A DNA stretch of 64,000 nucleotides from Gaeumannomyces sp. JS-464 (Eukaryota > Ascomycota > Sordariomycetes > Magnaporthales > Magnaporthaceae), in assembly GCA_002197995.1 (NCBI GenBank), contig NGZR01000003.1, positions 2,728,001 through 2,792,000 of the forward strand, given 5' to 3'. Below, one piece after another: positions 34,865 to 46,134 of this stretch. Position numbers and translations under genes: made by a program. Positions within the stretch are counted from its first letter, which is position 1, and every line of letters begins with the position of its first letter. The notes under the pieces are model-generated. The model searched no databases. It had not been told where the DNA came from and worked only from the letters and a program-made list of their open reading frames with translations.

Positions 34865-36876
34865 AGCGCGAGAGCTGAAGTCACTGACAAGTATAAAGAA
34901 GGACAAGAAAAGGGCCGCAAGACCACAACAAGGGTGCTCAAGGGTGCTGAGCCAGCTCTCCGAGGAAATGCTGGATATCAGCAAGTTTGGAGCGGCCCGG
35001 CCTACCCTGGTCAAAACTGCTCTAAGAAACAGCACGAGAACAGCTACCGTCCGAATGCAGTAGCTTGACTGAAGGAGGCGAGGAGAATTCCTAATGGCAG
35101 CGCTGGGCGCCGGCTTTTATCGACCAAAAAGGTTCGCGACTTTTATGCCGTTTTTTAACTTTACGTTCAGGGGTCGAGTGTGAAATGCCAAGACCAAACA
35201 TCCTGTCCATAAAACCCGATGCTGGGGGTCTTCAAAATCTAAACGTGACAGGGGACAGCGTTGAGCCAGTCTGGCGGGGAAGCCAACCGTTGGAGGCAGA
35301 GTGCATGACAGCAAGCAAGCCTTCGGGACCCCTAAAGTTCTCGAGATAGCTTATTGCCTTCCCTGGCTGGAATCTGGGGGAATCTAGGCCGGTCTCAGAC
35401 TTCATCCGAAGCAAACGCCGCCCAGCCCGCCGCCGAAGTGGACCCCCCACACGCTGACGGCTTCGGCCGAAGAAGTCCAGCCCAAGACGCAGGAACCATG
35501 AGCAGCCCTGGGCAGCACGATACCACGTCGCCCGGCTGCCGAGTCAGGGCACCAGACCCTTTCTTTTTTTGGTCGCAGCGGCACTGCATGATGCTTCAGA
35601 AAGGGGCGACGGAGGCTGGAGGAATTAAACTTTGAGAATACGGCCAGCCTGCGATTGGGGATTCAGTCATTCATTTAAAGCGGCATGGAGAAGGAACTGG
35701 CCCGTTCCATTGCTACGTCGGGGTGTCTTCTCCGACAGAGCTCGAATACTGTCACGATGTTCCTTGGTGTTTCACAAGGGACGCGTTGCCAGCCAGAGGC
35801 CACCAGTTGTGAGAATTATCGCCTCGGTGGCGATCACTTGTCAAAATCAAGGTGATGGCTAACACGGTGGGCGAACCCTTCAGGGTCTACTCTGTTAGGT
35901 AGGACACGGCTGCGTGCATGCACACATATTCTCATGGACCCCCTTGATGTCTCCAAAGTGTGCCCCTGACAGTCACCCAGGCATTTCATGGATTATGCCT
36001 GACTCCCGCAATTGGCGCCGAAGTCCATATCCTTGGTCCCAGCCTCGTGGATTCTGATGATCGTTTGCGGGGTCCCGCAGTCTTGCACGCATCAAGCAGC
36101 GCAGGTCCTCAGAACTCCAGGCATGGGGCCTGGAATCCATTCAATGACAACCATTATTCGCCTGGTAGGTATCGCCTCGGTCAAATCCGCATGCGGGCTG
36201 GGCGAGGAACAAAGAAGTCGTGGAGAGCTGGCGGTGGGAGCGACTGGCTACCGATCAGGACGGGCGATGAACTTGTTCAACGAGAAAGAGCAGCAGCAAT
36301 GAAATTCCGCTGGACTCGTGACCCAAATACTTCACCGCCGACACAAGACTGCTTCCGGAGCCGGCGCCAAGGCGATAAAGGGGGAATAATGCCGCAAGTC
36401 TTTGTTTTTGCCGAGTCGCCGGATCCGGTCGCACGGCGTCGGGGTTGGCCGAATTTCCCCTTCATCGCCACTGCAAGTTCTTTGTTCACTCCGTGAGCTT
36501 GGAAAGCTATACCACCGTTAAGTACTTCCAAGACGACTGAGAGGTTGTACCTACTTCGATGATATTGGCGCGATGATATTAGCGATTCTAGGCCCTGTCA
36601 CGACATGCTCTGCCAAGTACACTGGCTATCATTGAGCCTTTGCCCCAGTATGGCGGAGCAAGACTGGCCGGATTTGGATACCAGACGGCAAGCCCTTTTG
36701 TCTAGAGCAATGACCTCGATGCTTCTCCATCGTCGAGAATGTCTATTAAAGGAGAGCCCCGTCCACGGGCTAGACTGAGAAGCTGAGTAGCTTCAAGAAG
36801 CACCGTGTCAGCTCTTACATACAGGACACCCCTGATTGTCGACAGATATCAACTCCAAGACCACCTGCAGGACATC
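34865..36876. other. Intergenic, divergent promoters
   Basis: About 2 kb between the amidase start (minus) and the kinase-like gene (plus). Open frames up to 178 codons lack domain features or consistent composition. Nothing recognised. Confidence 0.45.
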
Positions 36877-38204
36877 ATGGCAGACGACGAGGACGATTTC
36901 GACATATATGACTTTGACGAGCCAGAAGATTCCGACGACGAAGAGGCGGGCCCTGGTAGATCTACCCTGGACGAATTACCTATAAGCCTGCAAGCATTGG
37001 GCGAGGGGGATGCGGGCAAAGTGTACGTTCCGGCAGGCCAGGACGAGAAGGTCAACTACCAGGTTCTCAAAAGGCTCGGGGTTGGGAAGTCATTCGCGGT
37101 TTTCAGCATCTGGGATCTCAACAAGAAAAGAAAGATGGCGATGAAGGTCCCAGTCGAGCCACTGCCGCCCAAAAATGCACCCAGAAGGGACAGAAAACCG
37201 GGTACGATGAACAGTCCGATGCGCTCTGGAGGGAGGCCAACAATCTCTTGCCCCTCCAGGACCAGATCAGCCAGGGGAACGCAGGGATCTCGAGTCGCGA
37301 CCACGACTACACCCCAATGACAAATGCCGAGATGGGCGTTGCAGCCGTGCAAGCGGCCGACGTTGACGCCAATAGAGACAAATACGGATACATGTGGCAC
37401 AGGTCGGTCAAGCGGGATTATCGATTCACCTGGGTGCTGGAAAATGCGCACACCGGCGACGACGCCGTACTGCCGGCGACGCACTTCATTTTGTGCAATG
37501 TCGGCACGATGGAGAACCTCAGGAGGAAGTGTATCAGCCATGGCGTCAGAATTCCTGCCGGGTTCGGTGCGAGGTGCATGTTGCACTTGTTCCAGGCGTG
37601 GACCAACACCGTCGGCACCCACGAGACAGGCGTCTTCCAGAACGACCATGCGGAGGCCAACGTGTTTCTCCACTCGGCCGACGCTCAGCAATACCCCGAC
37701 TGCTACCTCGGAGACTTCGGCGACAGCATAGAATGCAAGTACTCGTCGCCCGCCTGGCGAAAGGCTACTCTAGCATACTTCGAAAAGCTCGTCAACCGCG
37801 GAGTGCTCCAGCCGCAGCTCGATACTACAGCGACGCATCCGCTTGACTGGGACAAAAGGCTTTGGGTGGAAGTCAAGCAGGTGATGGCCCAGTTCATGAA
37901 GAGTCTGAGGGATAAGCACCTTGACAGTAGGGCCAGTGTGCTCGGACGGCTTGTCGAAGACACCGCGAAGCGTTTCGCAGAGCTGGAGGGACGGGCAAGG
38001 CGCGAGTCGACACAGGATCCTCTCAAGAATGGTTTCCTGAGAATTGTGCAGCAATTGAAGGAGCCAATGTGCGAGATCCTGACCTTTCCATCGGCTGCTC
38101 AGTGCGAACAAGAGATGACGAGGGGCACGCTCGTGGGCCTGCCGGACACTTGCGAGCCAGTTGGGCTTATAACCAGGAGGAAACTGGCCGGGGTTGGTCA
38201 ATGA
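36877..38204 (+). CDS. Divergent protein-kinase-like protein
   Basis: An acidic start (MADDEDDFDIYDFDEPED) is followed by a kinase N-lobe: YQVLKRLGVGKSFAVFSIWD as a reduced Gly loop and KMAMKV with the ATP-anchoring Lys. After WRSVKR-type spacer sequence come a catalytic-loop equivalent, FQNDHAEANVFL (NDHAEAN in place of HRDxKxxN), and the metal-binding DFG in CYLGDFGDS. The C-lobe is short and ends in a helical, charged tail, so this belongs with the fungal kinase-like proteins rather than classical kinases; activity is uncertain. One base appears missing in the CCC at 37180-37182: the N-lobe frame then continues as APQKGQKTGYDEQSDALW into the second frame. The start at 36877 is preferred to 36805 because conserved-looking acidic sequence begins there. 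Confidence 0.7.
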
Positions 38205-39379
38205 GCCAGAGCAATGACGGAAGCGCAGCAGCGATGGCGGCGACCTCGGACTGGTTAGGTGCCTGGTCAGTTTGTGCCTCGGGATCTGCCGACAGATCTG
38301 CATCGCTGCGGGGAGTTAAGATCTTGGGCGGCGCCAGCTCGTTTTGGATCCCGTGTAATGTGTGTTTGCTTAGTTGGATCTCCCTACCTTTTCGCTTGGA
38401 TTTGTTGGCTTTTTTTCTTCATTGGAATTTGTACTAGTGGTGCGGCTTGGGGGTGTTTTTGCTTGGATCTGTTGTTCGGTATGTTTTGATGGAGATGCCT
38501 TCAGTTTTGGACTTGTTCAACGGGCTCTGGAGTTCTAATTTTAGTCTTTGGCTTACTCATCTCTTTTGGATGCATCATAGCCAACAGCGTTCTCCTCGGT
38601 GGTTATCATGTCGAGCTTGCACAGATCATGGGTCTGTGGGCGAAAAGACACTAGACTATGAGAGCCTAGCTGAGGCCAACACGCTAGCGGTTCCTGCAGG
38701 CGAGGCTGGTCTCAAGCGTCTTGGCATCAGCCTGCAGATATCGTGCTGCTGAAAAAAAAGGGCACAAGCAGTCACATTCGTCCTTGTGCCCCAGCCACCA
38801 CCCGCCGCCCCGGCAGTACGATGCGCGCATCGCAGCCGTGTGCCCAACCAGCATGGCGCTATTGAGCGCCATCCAGGCCTCCCCCGGCCAGAAGCTACGG
38901 TGCGGCTGAGGATGGTGGAGCTCAAGTCGGCCGAGCTAGACTCTGCTGCCCCTGAGCCATTCCCCATGCCCCAGGTTTGGACGCACAGCATTGACGCGCC
39001 CGCAACCACAGCATTCGCGGCTGGACCTTTCAGCTCCGCACAGCCTTACGCACCAGGCTCTATGCAAATGTAGGCACTTCCTGAAAGGGCTGCCAAGAGC
39101 AGCGGCTGTGCCGCACTTGTGACATGGAGGAGACAGAGCGCCCGAACTGGATGGTGTCCTGACTCTGTTCGTGTTAGCCTCTTCCATCCAGCTGCCCCAT
39201 CGTCAGACTTAAAATCCAGCCAGACCCGCCCACAGGGACTGTGATGTCGCCCTCCCCTCTTGCTCAGCCAGCCCACTCCGGTCATTCATTCTCCAAGTCA
39301 GGAGCTCAGAGCTGCCATAGGTACCCCAGGGCAGGTGCACAAACAAACCTACTGGGAAGCCTCCCGTACGACCTGAAAG
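38205..39379. other. Intergenic
   Basis: About 1.2 kb; T-rich just after the kinase-like gene (38390-38620), probably its 3' UTR. Short frames only. Confidence 0.5.
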
Positions 39380-40605
39380 ATGCGCACAAGCCTGAACTTG
39401 GTCGGCCTCCTGGCCGCGGCCGGGTCGACCGTTGTTTCGGCCGCCTGTGTCACGCCGGACACGCCGCTTCCCGACACCATACTGGAGCCGTTCCGTATCC
39501 AGTACCAGAACGCATCTTACCCTGCCGTCCACAAGCAGCATATGAACGTCAGGGCGGCTGGTGGTGGTGACCGTCACCTGTTCACCGACCCCGTCGGCGA
39601 CAAGACATATAACAGTACGAAATAAGCAAACTATTAACTACACATTCCTGCGTAAAATTAACTGTTATACGATTAGTGACACTGGTGGGTGGCGTCATTA
39701 CCAACACCTTCGCCGAGGGCACTGTCCGGGCCGTCATCGGCGGAGAGCACAGCAACATCGACAACACGGACAAGATCTTCATGACGGGCCGTAACAACCC
39801 ACTCGCCATCTTCAAGCCGACCTGGGGCTGCGACCCTGACACCAACCAGCCACAGGTTGAGTTGATATTCCAGGGTCATCGCCAGGGGAGCACCTGGGTT
39901 CCTGGTGGCTGGGCTTGTATCAGGCCCACCTATGATACCGCTTACGAGCTCCGTTACTACCCGCCGGGCAATACGGGTGAGTAGTGCTCTTGGTCCCCCA
40001 TATACTCTGTGGTTTTTCTTCGCTGACAGCAAACCCATCTATTGCAGCCAACGACCCGAACAAGTTCTGCGTCAAGGTGACCCTGGTCGCCCTGGTGTCC
40101 CAACCCCCCACCGGCTCGACCACCACGCAGACGACCACCACCTCTGCGACCACAACCGTTAGCACCACCTCTCCCACCACCCTCTCCACCGTGACGACCA
40201 CAGGCCCCGCCAACCCCAGCGCGACTGGCAAGTTCACGGACATGACCTCGGTGGGATATGCTTTCCAGGGTTGCGCGCCCGAAGAACGCACGGCAGGCGA
40301 CTCGCCAGGCCGAACCCTGACCGGCGCCAGACTCAGCGGCGCCGACATGACCAACGAAGAAGTGCTTCGAGTACTGCAGCTCCAAGGGCTTCAAGCTGGC
40401 CGGCACCGAGTACCGCCGCGAGTGCTACTGCGGCAATGCCGTCTCCAAGCCGACCCGCCAGCCCGGCACCACCGTGGCCAGCCTGGCGGGCTGCTCGTCC
40501 ACATGCGTCGGAAACACGGCCCAGATCTGCGGAGGCTCGTCCTGGCTGAGTCTGTACAAGAAGTGCGAGGCCGGAGAGGCCTGTGTGAACGCACAGTTCT
40601 CGTAA
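39380..40605 (+). CDS. Secreted WSC-domain protein
   Basis: Signal peptide MRTSLNLVGLLAAAGSTVVSA, then a conserved secreted module of unknown function (LPDTILEPFRIQYQN, AVIGGEHSNIDNTDKIFMT, WGCDPDT, YELRYYPPGN). A Thr/Ser-rich, probably O-glycosylated linker (about 30 residues) follows, and a C-terminal WSC domain: YAFQGC, FEYCSSKGFKLAGTEY, ECYCGN and CGGSSWLSLYKKC. WSC domains bind carbohydrate and occur on cell-wall and secreted proteins. Introns are 39615-39676 and 39977-40047; both joins keep phase. Within the WSC domain, after MTNEE, the frame changes by one base at about 40362, and the second frame carries all remaining cysteines to the stop at 40603-40605. The Cys pattern shows the second frame is genuine. 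Confidence 0.83.
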
Positions 40606-41451
40606 ATGGCTGTGGACTGATGTGTGCGCTGCGTCGATGGGTGATTGCCCCTTGATTCAGGGGTCCAGTCGTAAGCTATTAGTTGCAAGATAATTCCATA
40701 ATTGGCCATTGCAACCAGGTTTCCCTGCCACCATCTCGCCTCACGCAAATCCGTCGGTGATTTTCACCATCGTGCCTGGTATCGACGGTGCACTTTGCTG
40801 TCTATGCCTCGAGCATTCGCTAAAATCCGCGACGTGCTAAATTTGCGGTCAACAGGCTTTCTGCACAGAACCCCGGATTTGCGCACAACTGAAAATTTAA
40901 TCGTGCATCAGATCTTGCTTCGTGGATCGCCAATGTCAGGGGTGACTTTGATCGCCGCCAGAACATCAACATCGGCTAGGCAGTCGCAACACCAAGACAA
41001 AAACTCAACTTCACCTGGCGACCAAAAAACCCTGCGGTGTGGATCTTCCACTATTGGCCTAATAATAGGAGTTCCTATACCTAATGCTATTACAGACGAC
41101 GGATGACACTCCACTTTAGAAAAAAAAGTAAAAACTCCAGGGGATGATACATGGGGGAGCAGGCTGTTACCATAAAATATTGGGCACAGAACCCGTTCAA
41201 TAGATACAGTACGGATGAGGTGTACAGATGGCTCGTCTTCTTCATGGTCATATGAGAGAAAGACCTTGCGAGTGTCAAAAATACACATGCTGTGTTTGGA
41301 AGGTTTGTAAAGAAGGGTGGATAAACCAAAAACAAAAGATGCATATCATTAGAGTACATTCGTGACGGAGATGAAACGAAGGTCGAAGGACGGACAACCC
41401 CAACTAAATGTTCTGGGAAACCGGTTAAAACCAACAAGAAAAAACATGAAG
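40606..41451. other. Intergenic, convergent 3' ends
   Basis: AT-richer spacer; no frame with protein-like character. Presumably the 3' UTRs of the WSC gene and the coiled-coil gene. Confidence 0.5.
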
Positions 41452-43323
41452 TCATACATCCACCTCCTCCTCGTCTAGAAAGCCCAAACCACTGTCATAC
41501 CGTCTCCTCTTTTTCGTCCTGACAGGCGAACCAGGGGATAGTCCGGCCGGGGATCCAGGGGATGCTTCAACTTCGTCGCCCAGTCCAGCACTGCTACCGC
41601 TCCTCCTCCTTGCTCTGCACGCGTCAAACAAGCCGCCAGGCCGAACCACACTGGCAGGCATGCCGTCCGCAACGCTCTTGGCAGCCGAGCTTGGCGCGCT
41701 CCTGGGGGTTCTCATCCCCTTGGGCGTGGCGGTCAGAAACTCCTGCCCAATGGCGACAACCCTCTCCAGCTGGGCCTTCATGGCGTCGACGGCCGACATG
41801 GCCGCGTCCTGCTCGTCGCGCAGGCGGTCCTCGAGCCGCTCGGCGTCGGCGCGCAGGCGCGCGATGGTCTCGTGTGCCGCCCGCAGCGCCTCGTTGACTC
41901 GCTCGACCTCGCCCCTCAGCTCCGCGACCCGCGCGTCGCGCAGCGCCAGCTGTCGCCCGTGCGTGATGTTGAGGGCGCGCGTCTGGTCGCTATGGGCCTT
42001 GGCGGCGAGCGCGGCGTCGGCGCCCGCGGTCGCCAGGGCCACGCGCAAGTCGCCAGCCTCGGCGATCGCAGCAGCGAGCTTCGCTTCGAGGGCGCCGACG
42101 GCGGCGTCCTTCTCCGCGGCAGACGCGGCGAGTTTGGCCTCGAGGGCCGCGACGGCGGCGTTCTTCTCCGCGGCGGAGGCGGCGAGCTCGTCCTCCCTGG
42201 CGCGGGCTGAGTCCTGCAAGCGCTGCTCGCACTCGTCGAGGGCGGCGAGGCGCTGCGTCTCGAGGCGCTCGACGAGTTTCTCGAGCTCGGCCGCGTCACG
42301 CGCGTAGCTGGCCGCCGCGCCCTTGAGGCGGTCCAGGCCGACCTGTAGCTCGGCGACGGCGGCGTCGCGGGCGGACAGGTCCGCCTTGAGGGAGGCGACC
42401 TCCTTGCCCAAGTCGTCGGCGATGTCGACGCGCGCGGCGAGCTGTTTCCGGAGTGAGAGTTCCTGGGCGTGGTACTCGTCTATGGTGCTCTCGTCCTCGC
42501 GCGTGCGTTTAGAGAGGTCACGGAGCCGCGCGAGGAGCAGGTCCAACACGGCGGCCCCGGCCGAGGTCAGAGGGAGGGCAACCTCGCCCGGCGTGAGGTA
42601 CTCGAGCTCGAGGCGTGCTGTACGGAACGCAGAAGCGAGGGAGGTGACGATCTCGCCCGCGTCGGAGCCCTGGAAGCCAAGGTTTGAAAGTGAGGAAGAC
42701 AGGGAGAGCAGCGCTGCAGAGCGGTCCGAGAGTGTGGTCAGAAGCGCGGTGAGGCGAGCCTCGAGGGCGGGGTCTGGCGAGGATGGGTTCGCGGCTGTGG
42801 CGGCGGCTATGGCGTCACTGTCCGTTAATGCTGGTGTGGTGGGTGTAAAACTTGCCATTTGCTCCGACACACGAGCGGCGAGCGACTGGTACGACTTGAG
42901 TGTCGTTGTGATCTTGGCAACCTCGAGCTGGAGTGATACGAGCTCCTCCTCCAGTACCTGCTTCTCCGGGTCAGGCAAGCTCGCCTGCACGCTGCTGCTG
43001 TTGGAACGTGGGGTGGGGGAGCGCAGAGAGTTTGGAGTGCAAGGACCCATGGCGGCGAGAGGGCTGGTCGCTGGCGGCGTTGGAAATGAGCCGGCTCCCG
43101 TCACTGGAGCCCCTTTACTGGTGCTGCGACAGGGTGTGCTACAGTGCAAGTCCGCCATTGTCACGTCGCCGAATACGTCGTTATCATCTTCGTCGTCGTC
43201 GTCGCCGTTAGCTGAATGGTCGGCGGGGAAGCTACCGACGTCCATCATGGAGTAGTCCTCGGCGGAAAAGGGGTCCCTCGCCACGAGAGTCCAGTCGTGC
43301 CGTTGAGTATTATCGGCAGCCAT
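41452..43323 (-). CDS. Long coiled-coil protein, probable C-terminal part of one larger gene
   Basis: 623 codons. The N-terminal 130 residues are acidic/Ser/Pro-rich with short motifs (DWTLVARDPFSAEDYSMMD, SFPTPPATSP). From about 125 to 520 the sequence is a nearly continuous Ala/Leu/Glu/Arg coiled coil with near-repeats of the form ALEAKLAASAAEKDAAV. The C-terminus is basic (KKRRRYDSGLGF) and may act as a nuclear localisation signal. The upstream gene on the same strand ends 14 nt inside this one in another frame, and the sequence just before the Met here is open too. The two are therefore probably one protein of about 930 residues. No enzymatic domain; a nuclear or cytoskeletal structural role is a guess. 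Confidence 0.7.
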   Translation of the reverse strand: MAADNTQRHDWTLVARDPFSAEDYSMMDVGSFPADHSANGDDDDEDDNDVFGDVTMADLHCSTPCRSTSKGAPVTGAGSFPTPPATSPLAAMGPCTPNSLRSPTPRSNSSSVQASLPDPEKQVLEEELVSLQLEVAKITTTLKSYQSLAARVSEQMASFTPTTPALTDSDAIAAATAANPSSPDPALEARLTALLTTLSDRSAALLSLSSSLSNLGFQGSDAGEIVTSLASAFRTARLELEYLTPGEVALPLTSAGAAVLDLLLARLRDLSKRTREDESTIDEYHAQELSLRKQLAARVDIADDLGKEVASLKADLSARDAAVAELQVGLDRLKGAAASYARDAAELEKLVERLETQRLAALDECEQRLQDSARAREDELAASAAEKNAAVAALEAKLAASAAEKDAAVGALEAKLAAAIAEAGDLRVALATAGADAALAAKAHSDQTRALNITHGRQLALRDARVAELRGEVERVNEALRAAHETIARLRADAERLEDRLRDEQDAAMSAVDAMKAQLERVVAIGQEFLTATPKGMRTPRSAPSSAAKSVADGMPASVVRPGGLFDACRARRRSGSSAGLGDEVEASPGSPAGLSPGSPVRTKKRRRYDSGLGFLDEEEVDV

Positions 43324-44257
43324 CAGGAACGCCAGGCCTGGAGGAACGGCCTGAGAGCTGCCGCCTCAAATCAGCGACCTCGCGCTCCAGGTCGAAGATG
43401 CGCTCCGTGTCGCCCACCACGGTGTCGACCGTCTCGTCAGGGTCGAAGGCGGGGGCTTCCTGTTGCTGCTGCCGTTGGATGTCGCGCAGTCGTTGTTGGG
43501 ACTCACGCAGCTGGAGTATCTCTGCGTCCTTATAAGCAAGGTCGTTTTTGAGCCTCTGTAGCTCGGCCGCCCGCCTCTTCTTTTCGGCCTGGATGGTATT
43601 CATCTCCTCGCTGAGCCCGTTCCGGCGGATGCGCCGTTTGACGCGCCCTTCGAGCACCTGCCGGAGAGGAACAATTGTGACATCTCCGCTGAACGGGGAC
43701 GACGGGCTGTCAAGGCTAAGTCCCGAACCTCGCCTACTCCCCGGCGGGGCACTTGACGGCCTGCCCGGAGTTGAGTGTCGTCTCTTTGGTGCCGCCAGTG
43801 AGGTACGCCGCACCATCGGCGTCAGCCCCGTAGACGAAGATTCGCCCGACAGGAGCTGGTCAAGAGACGGCCCGGGATCGGAGAACCTAACCTTCTTCCG
43901 TGGCCGGCCTCGTTTCCGCGGGGTTGAAGCTATTGAATCTGTTGAATCTGATGGCGTGGGAAGACATGATGATGCCGGAGAGTGTTCTAGCTTGCTGGAC
44001 TGGACTGTCGAGGTGCCGAGTTGGAGTCCTGCGCTGGAGCGTCGCGCCCTCCGCAGCGCGATTGGAAGATCTGTGTTGTCCCCCATATTTGGTGGAGGGT
44101 TGACTTGCGGTCGCCGCGGCGGTGGCCTAGTGTCGCTGATGTCGTGCAGAGTGGGAGCCACAGCGGGAATGGTAATCGACGGCAGTCCTTGCATGTAGGC
44201 CGCCCGGCTTTCGAGACCTCGTGGGATGCGGTGTGCGGATGTGTAGATGCGGGACAA
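43310..44257 (-). CDS. Basic, Ser-rich protein with AT-hook-like motif, probable N-terminal part of the same gene
   Basis: 315 codons. It includes an AT-hook-like core (TPRKRGRPRKKVRFSD), a Ser/Pro/Arg-rich middle, a basic segment (RVKRRIRRNGL) and a C-terminal coiled coil (IQAEKKRRAAELQRLKNDLA; DLEREVADLRRQLS). The coiled coil stops abruptly at a frame end overlapping the next minus-strand frame by 14 nt. That arrangement is not expected of two separate fungal genes, so a frame break around 43310-43380 is likely. The AT-hook supports a DNA-associated, nuclear protein. Start at 44257; the next ATG (RAAYMQGLPS) is also possible. Confidence 0.65.
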   Translation of the reverse strand: MSRIYTSAHRIPRGLESRAAYMQGLPSITIPAVAPTLHDISDTRPPPRRPQVNPPPNMGDNTDLPIALRRARRSSAGLQLGTSTVQSSKLEHSPASSCLPTPSDSTDSIASTPRKRGRPRKKVRFSDPGPSLDQLLSGESSSTGLTPMVRRTSLAAPKRRHSTPGRPSSAPPGSRRGSGLSLDSPSSPFSGDVTIVPLRQVLEGRVKRRIRRNGLSEEMNTIQAEKKRRAAELQRLKNDLAYKDAEILQLRESQQRLRDIQRQQQQEAPAFDPDETVDTVVGDTERIFDLEREVADLRRQLSGRSSRPGVPDGCR

Positions 44258-45325
44258 AACAAAACAACAGATCCATGTGCGTCGCGGATTCGCCAGCTAT
44301 TATTGCTGCCCGGCCATCCGCCCCCTCCTTCAGGGGCTCCGCGATGTGCAAGCAGCGAATAGTTGCCCCTGGTGGTTTGTTTACTCACAGACTGCCAATA
44401 GCAGCTTAGCGTCGTTGGGCCTAACCCCGCTGGCCGCTGGCCCGCCTGCCCAACTGCCGCCCAGGGCCAATCATCGGCCATCTTTCAGGGCTCGCCAAAC
44501 GGCCAGCGGAGGATTTTGCGTCGCGTTGGGCACATCTGCACATGCTGCCACGTTGAACAGGTGCGTTGTCGTGCAAATGACGGCTGCACTGCATGCTGAT
44601 TGATGCCAGGGCGGCCCTTGGCGGGGGCTTGATCCATCGCGTTCCTGCCTGTGCGCGCTGGGAGTCATCCACTCGGGCAGGGGCGTGAATTCGGGTATGG
44701 AAACCCAACCTCGTTGTTCACACATTCTCTTCACTGGTCGAAGCAGTGGCCACCGCAATCGCAGGATGGGTCGCGTGTTTCTGCCGTTAGTCGTTTCTGT
44801 GGCGACGGGCTCTCAATTCTTTTTCAATTGAAAAGAGAGGCATTGGGATGAACGAGGCTTGAAACTCAACCATCACCATCAGCCCGCGGATGGAAGCTCG
44901 AAAGACCAGATAGGAAATGCCCTGTCCTTAGTCTATAGCACCTGGTGGCCCACCCATTGAGCATGTGCTTTGGCTTCTTTTCTCCATGTTCGGAGCCGAG
45001 CTAGCCCGTCGGCGATTGCTTAGCCTCGGAGGCTGCCAGCCAGATAACGCTCTATGCTTTTCTTCCTCAGCCTGCGCCGCTGACATGACGGCGCTCAATG
45101 GATGAGCTGTCCGGCACCAGACCGGAGGTCCGAATGGGCTCTAGCTGATTCCCAGCGGCTTTCTGCCCGGGCCCGATTGATCCTTTGCTTGGTTTTCGTT
45201 ATATTGCACCTTTGCTCTGCTTTGTGCCGTGATTAACAATCGGCTCCGCGACATCTCAATCTTATCAAGGTCAGTGGTATTTGTCAACATAGATCCCTTC
45301 CCGAAAGACGCCCCTCCTTGCCGCG
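44258..45325. other. Intergenic, divergent promoters
   Basis: About 1 kb between the coiled-coil gene (minus) and the FSH1-like gene (plus). Nothing recognised apart from short frames. Confidence 0.5.
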
Positions 45326-46134
45326 ATGCCTCACTCCCCCGCCGACCCGACGTTGGCCCTCCCCCGCATCCTCTGCCTGCACGGCGGCGGCGTCAACGGC
45401 GACGTGTTCCGCCTGCAGATGCGCGCGGTCGCCTCGCGCCTCTCGGGCCGCTTCCGCCTAGTGTTCGCCGACGGGCCCTTCATCTGCCCCGCCCACCCGG
45501 CCGTCGCGTCCGTCTACGGCGGCCACGGCCCCTTCCGCCGCTGGCTCCGCTGGCTGCCCGAGCACCCGGCCGTCGACGCCGAGACGGCCGCCGCCGAGGT
45601 CCGCTACCAGCTCTGCACCGCCATGGAGGACGACGACCGCGCCGGCGCCACGGGGAGTGGGTCGCCCTGCTCGGCTTCAGCCAGGGTGCCAAGATCGCCG
45701 CCAGCTTGCTGCTGGCCCAGCAGGCGCTCGGGGCCAAGGGGGTCGCGCCCGCAGCCGGCAGCCCGGAGAAGGTGCGGTGGCGGTTCGGCGTCATCATGGC
45801 CGGGCGGGCGCCACTTGTGTGCCTTGACGAGGGCATGGGCAGCATACAGGGCGTGCAAGAGGCTTCGGGTATTGGTGCCGAGTTCACGAACTGGGCCGAG
45901 GTGGACAACAAGATTGGGGATCATATCCTCCGAATCCCAACCGTGCACATCCACGGACTCAAGGATCCTGGCTTGAGCTTGCATCGGCGCCTGCTGAATG
46001 AGTACTGTGATAGGGAGTCGGCGCGCTTGGTCGAGTGGGATGGGGACCACAGGATCCCCATCAAGGGGCCGGATGTTCAAGCCGTCACGGCTGAGATACT
46101 AAGGCTTGCGGACGACCTTGGGATTGGTAGCTGA
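45326..46134 (+). CDS. FSH1-family serine hydrolase (alpha/beta fold)
   Basis: Alpha/beta hydrolase of the fungal FSH1 family, which includes LovG-type thioesterases. RILCLHGGGVNGDVFRLQM is the usual oxyanion-hole start. The nucleophile elbow is GFSQG (Ser at about 119); the acid is in HIHGLKDPG and the His in WDGDHRIP. In its central part the frame breaks at the GGGG of 45652-45655. One extra G gives GATGEWVALLGFSQG and a complete protein of about 270 residues, close to the family norm. Start chosen at MPHSPADP because the core begins 15 residues later. It lies just upstream of ACR3 in the same orientation, with 0.8 kb between; no functional link is evident. Confidence 0.87.

Noticed and set aside
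42323..43255. 310-codon plus-strand Ser-rich frame
   Set aside because: Antisense of the coiled-coil gene.
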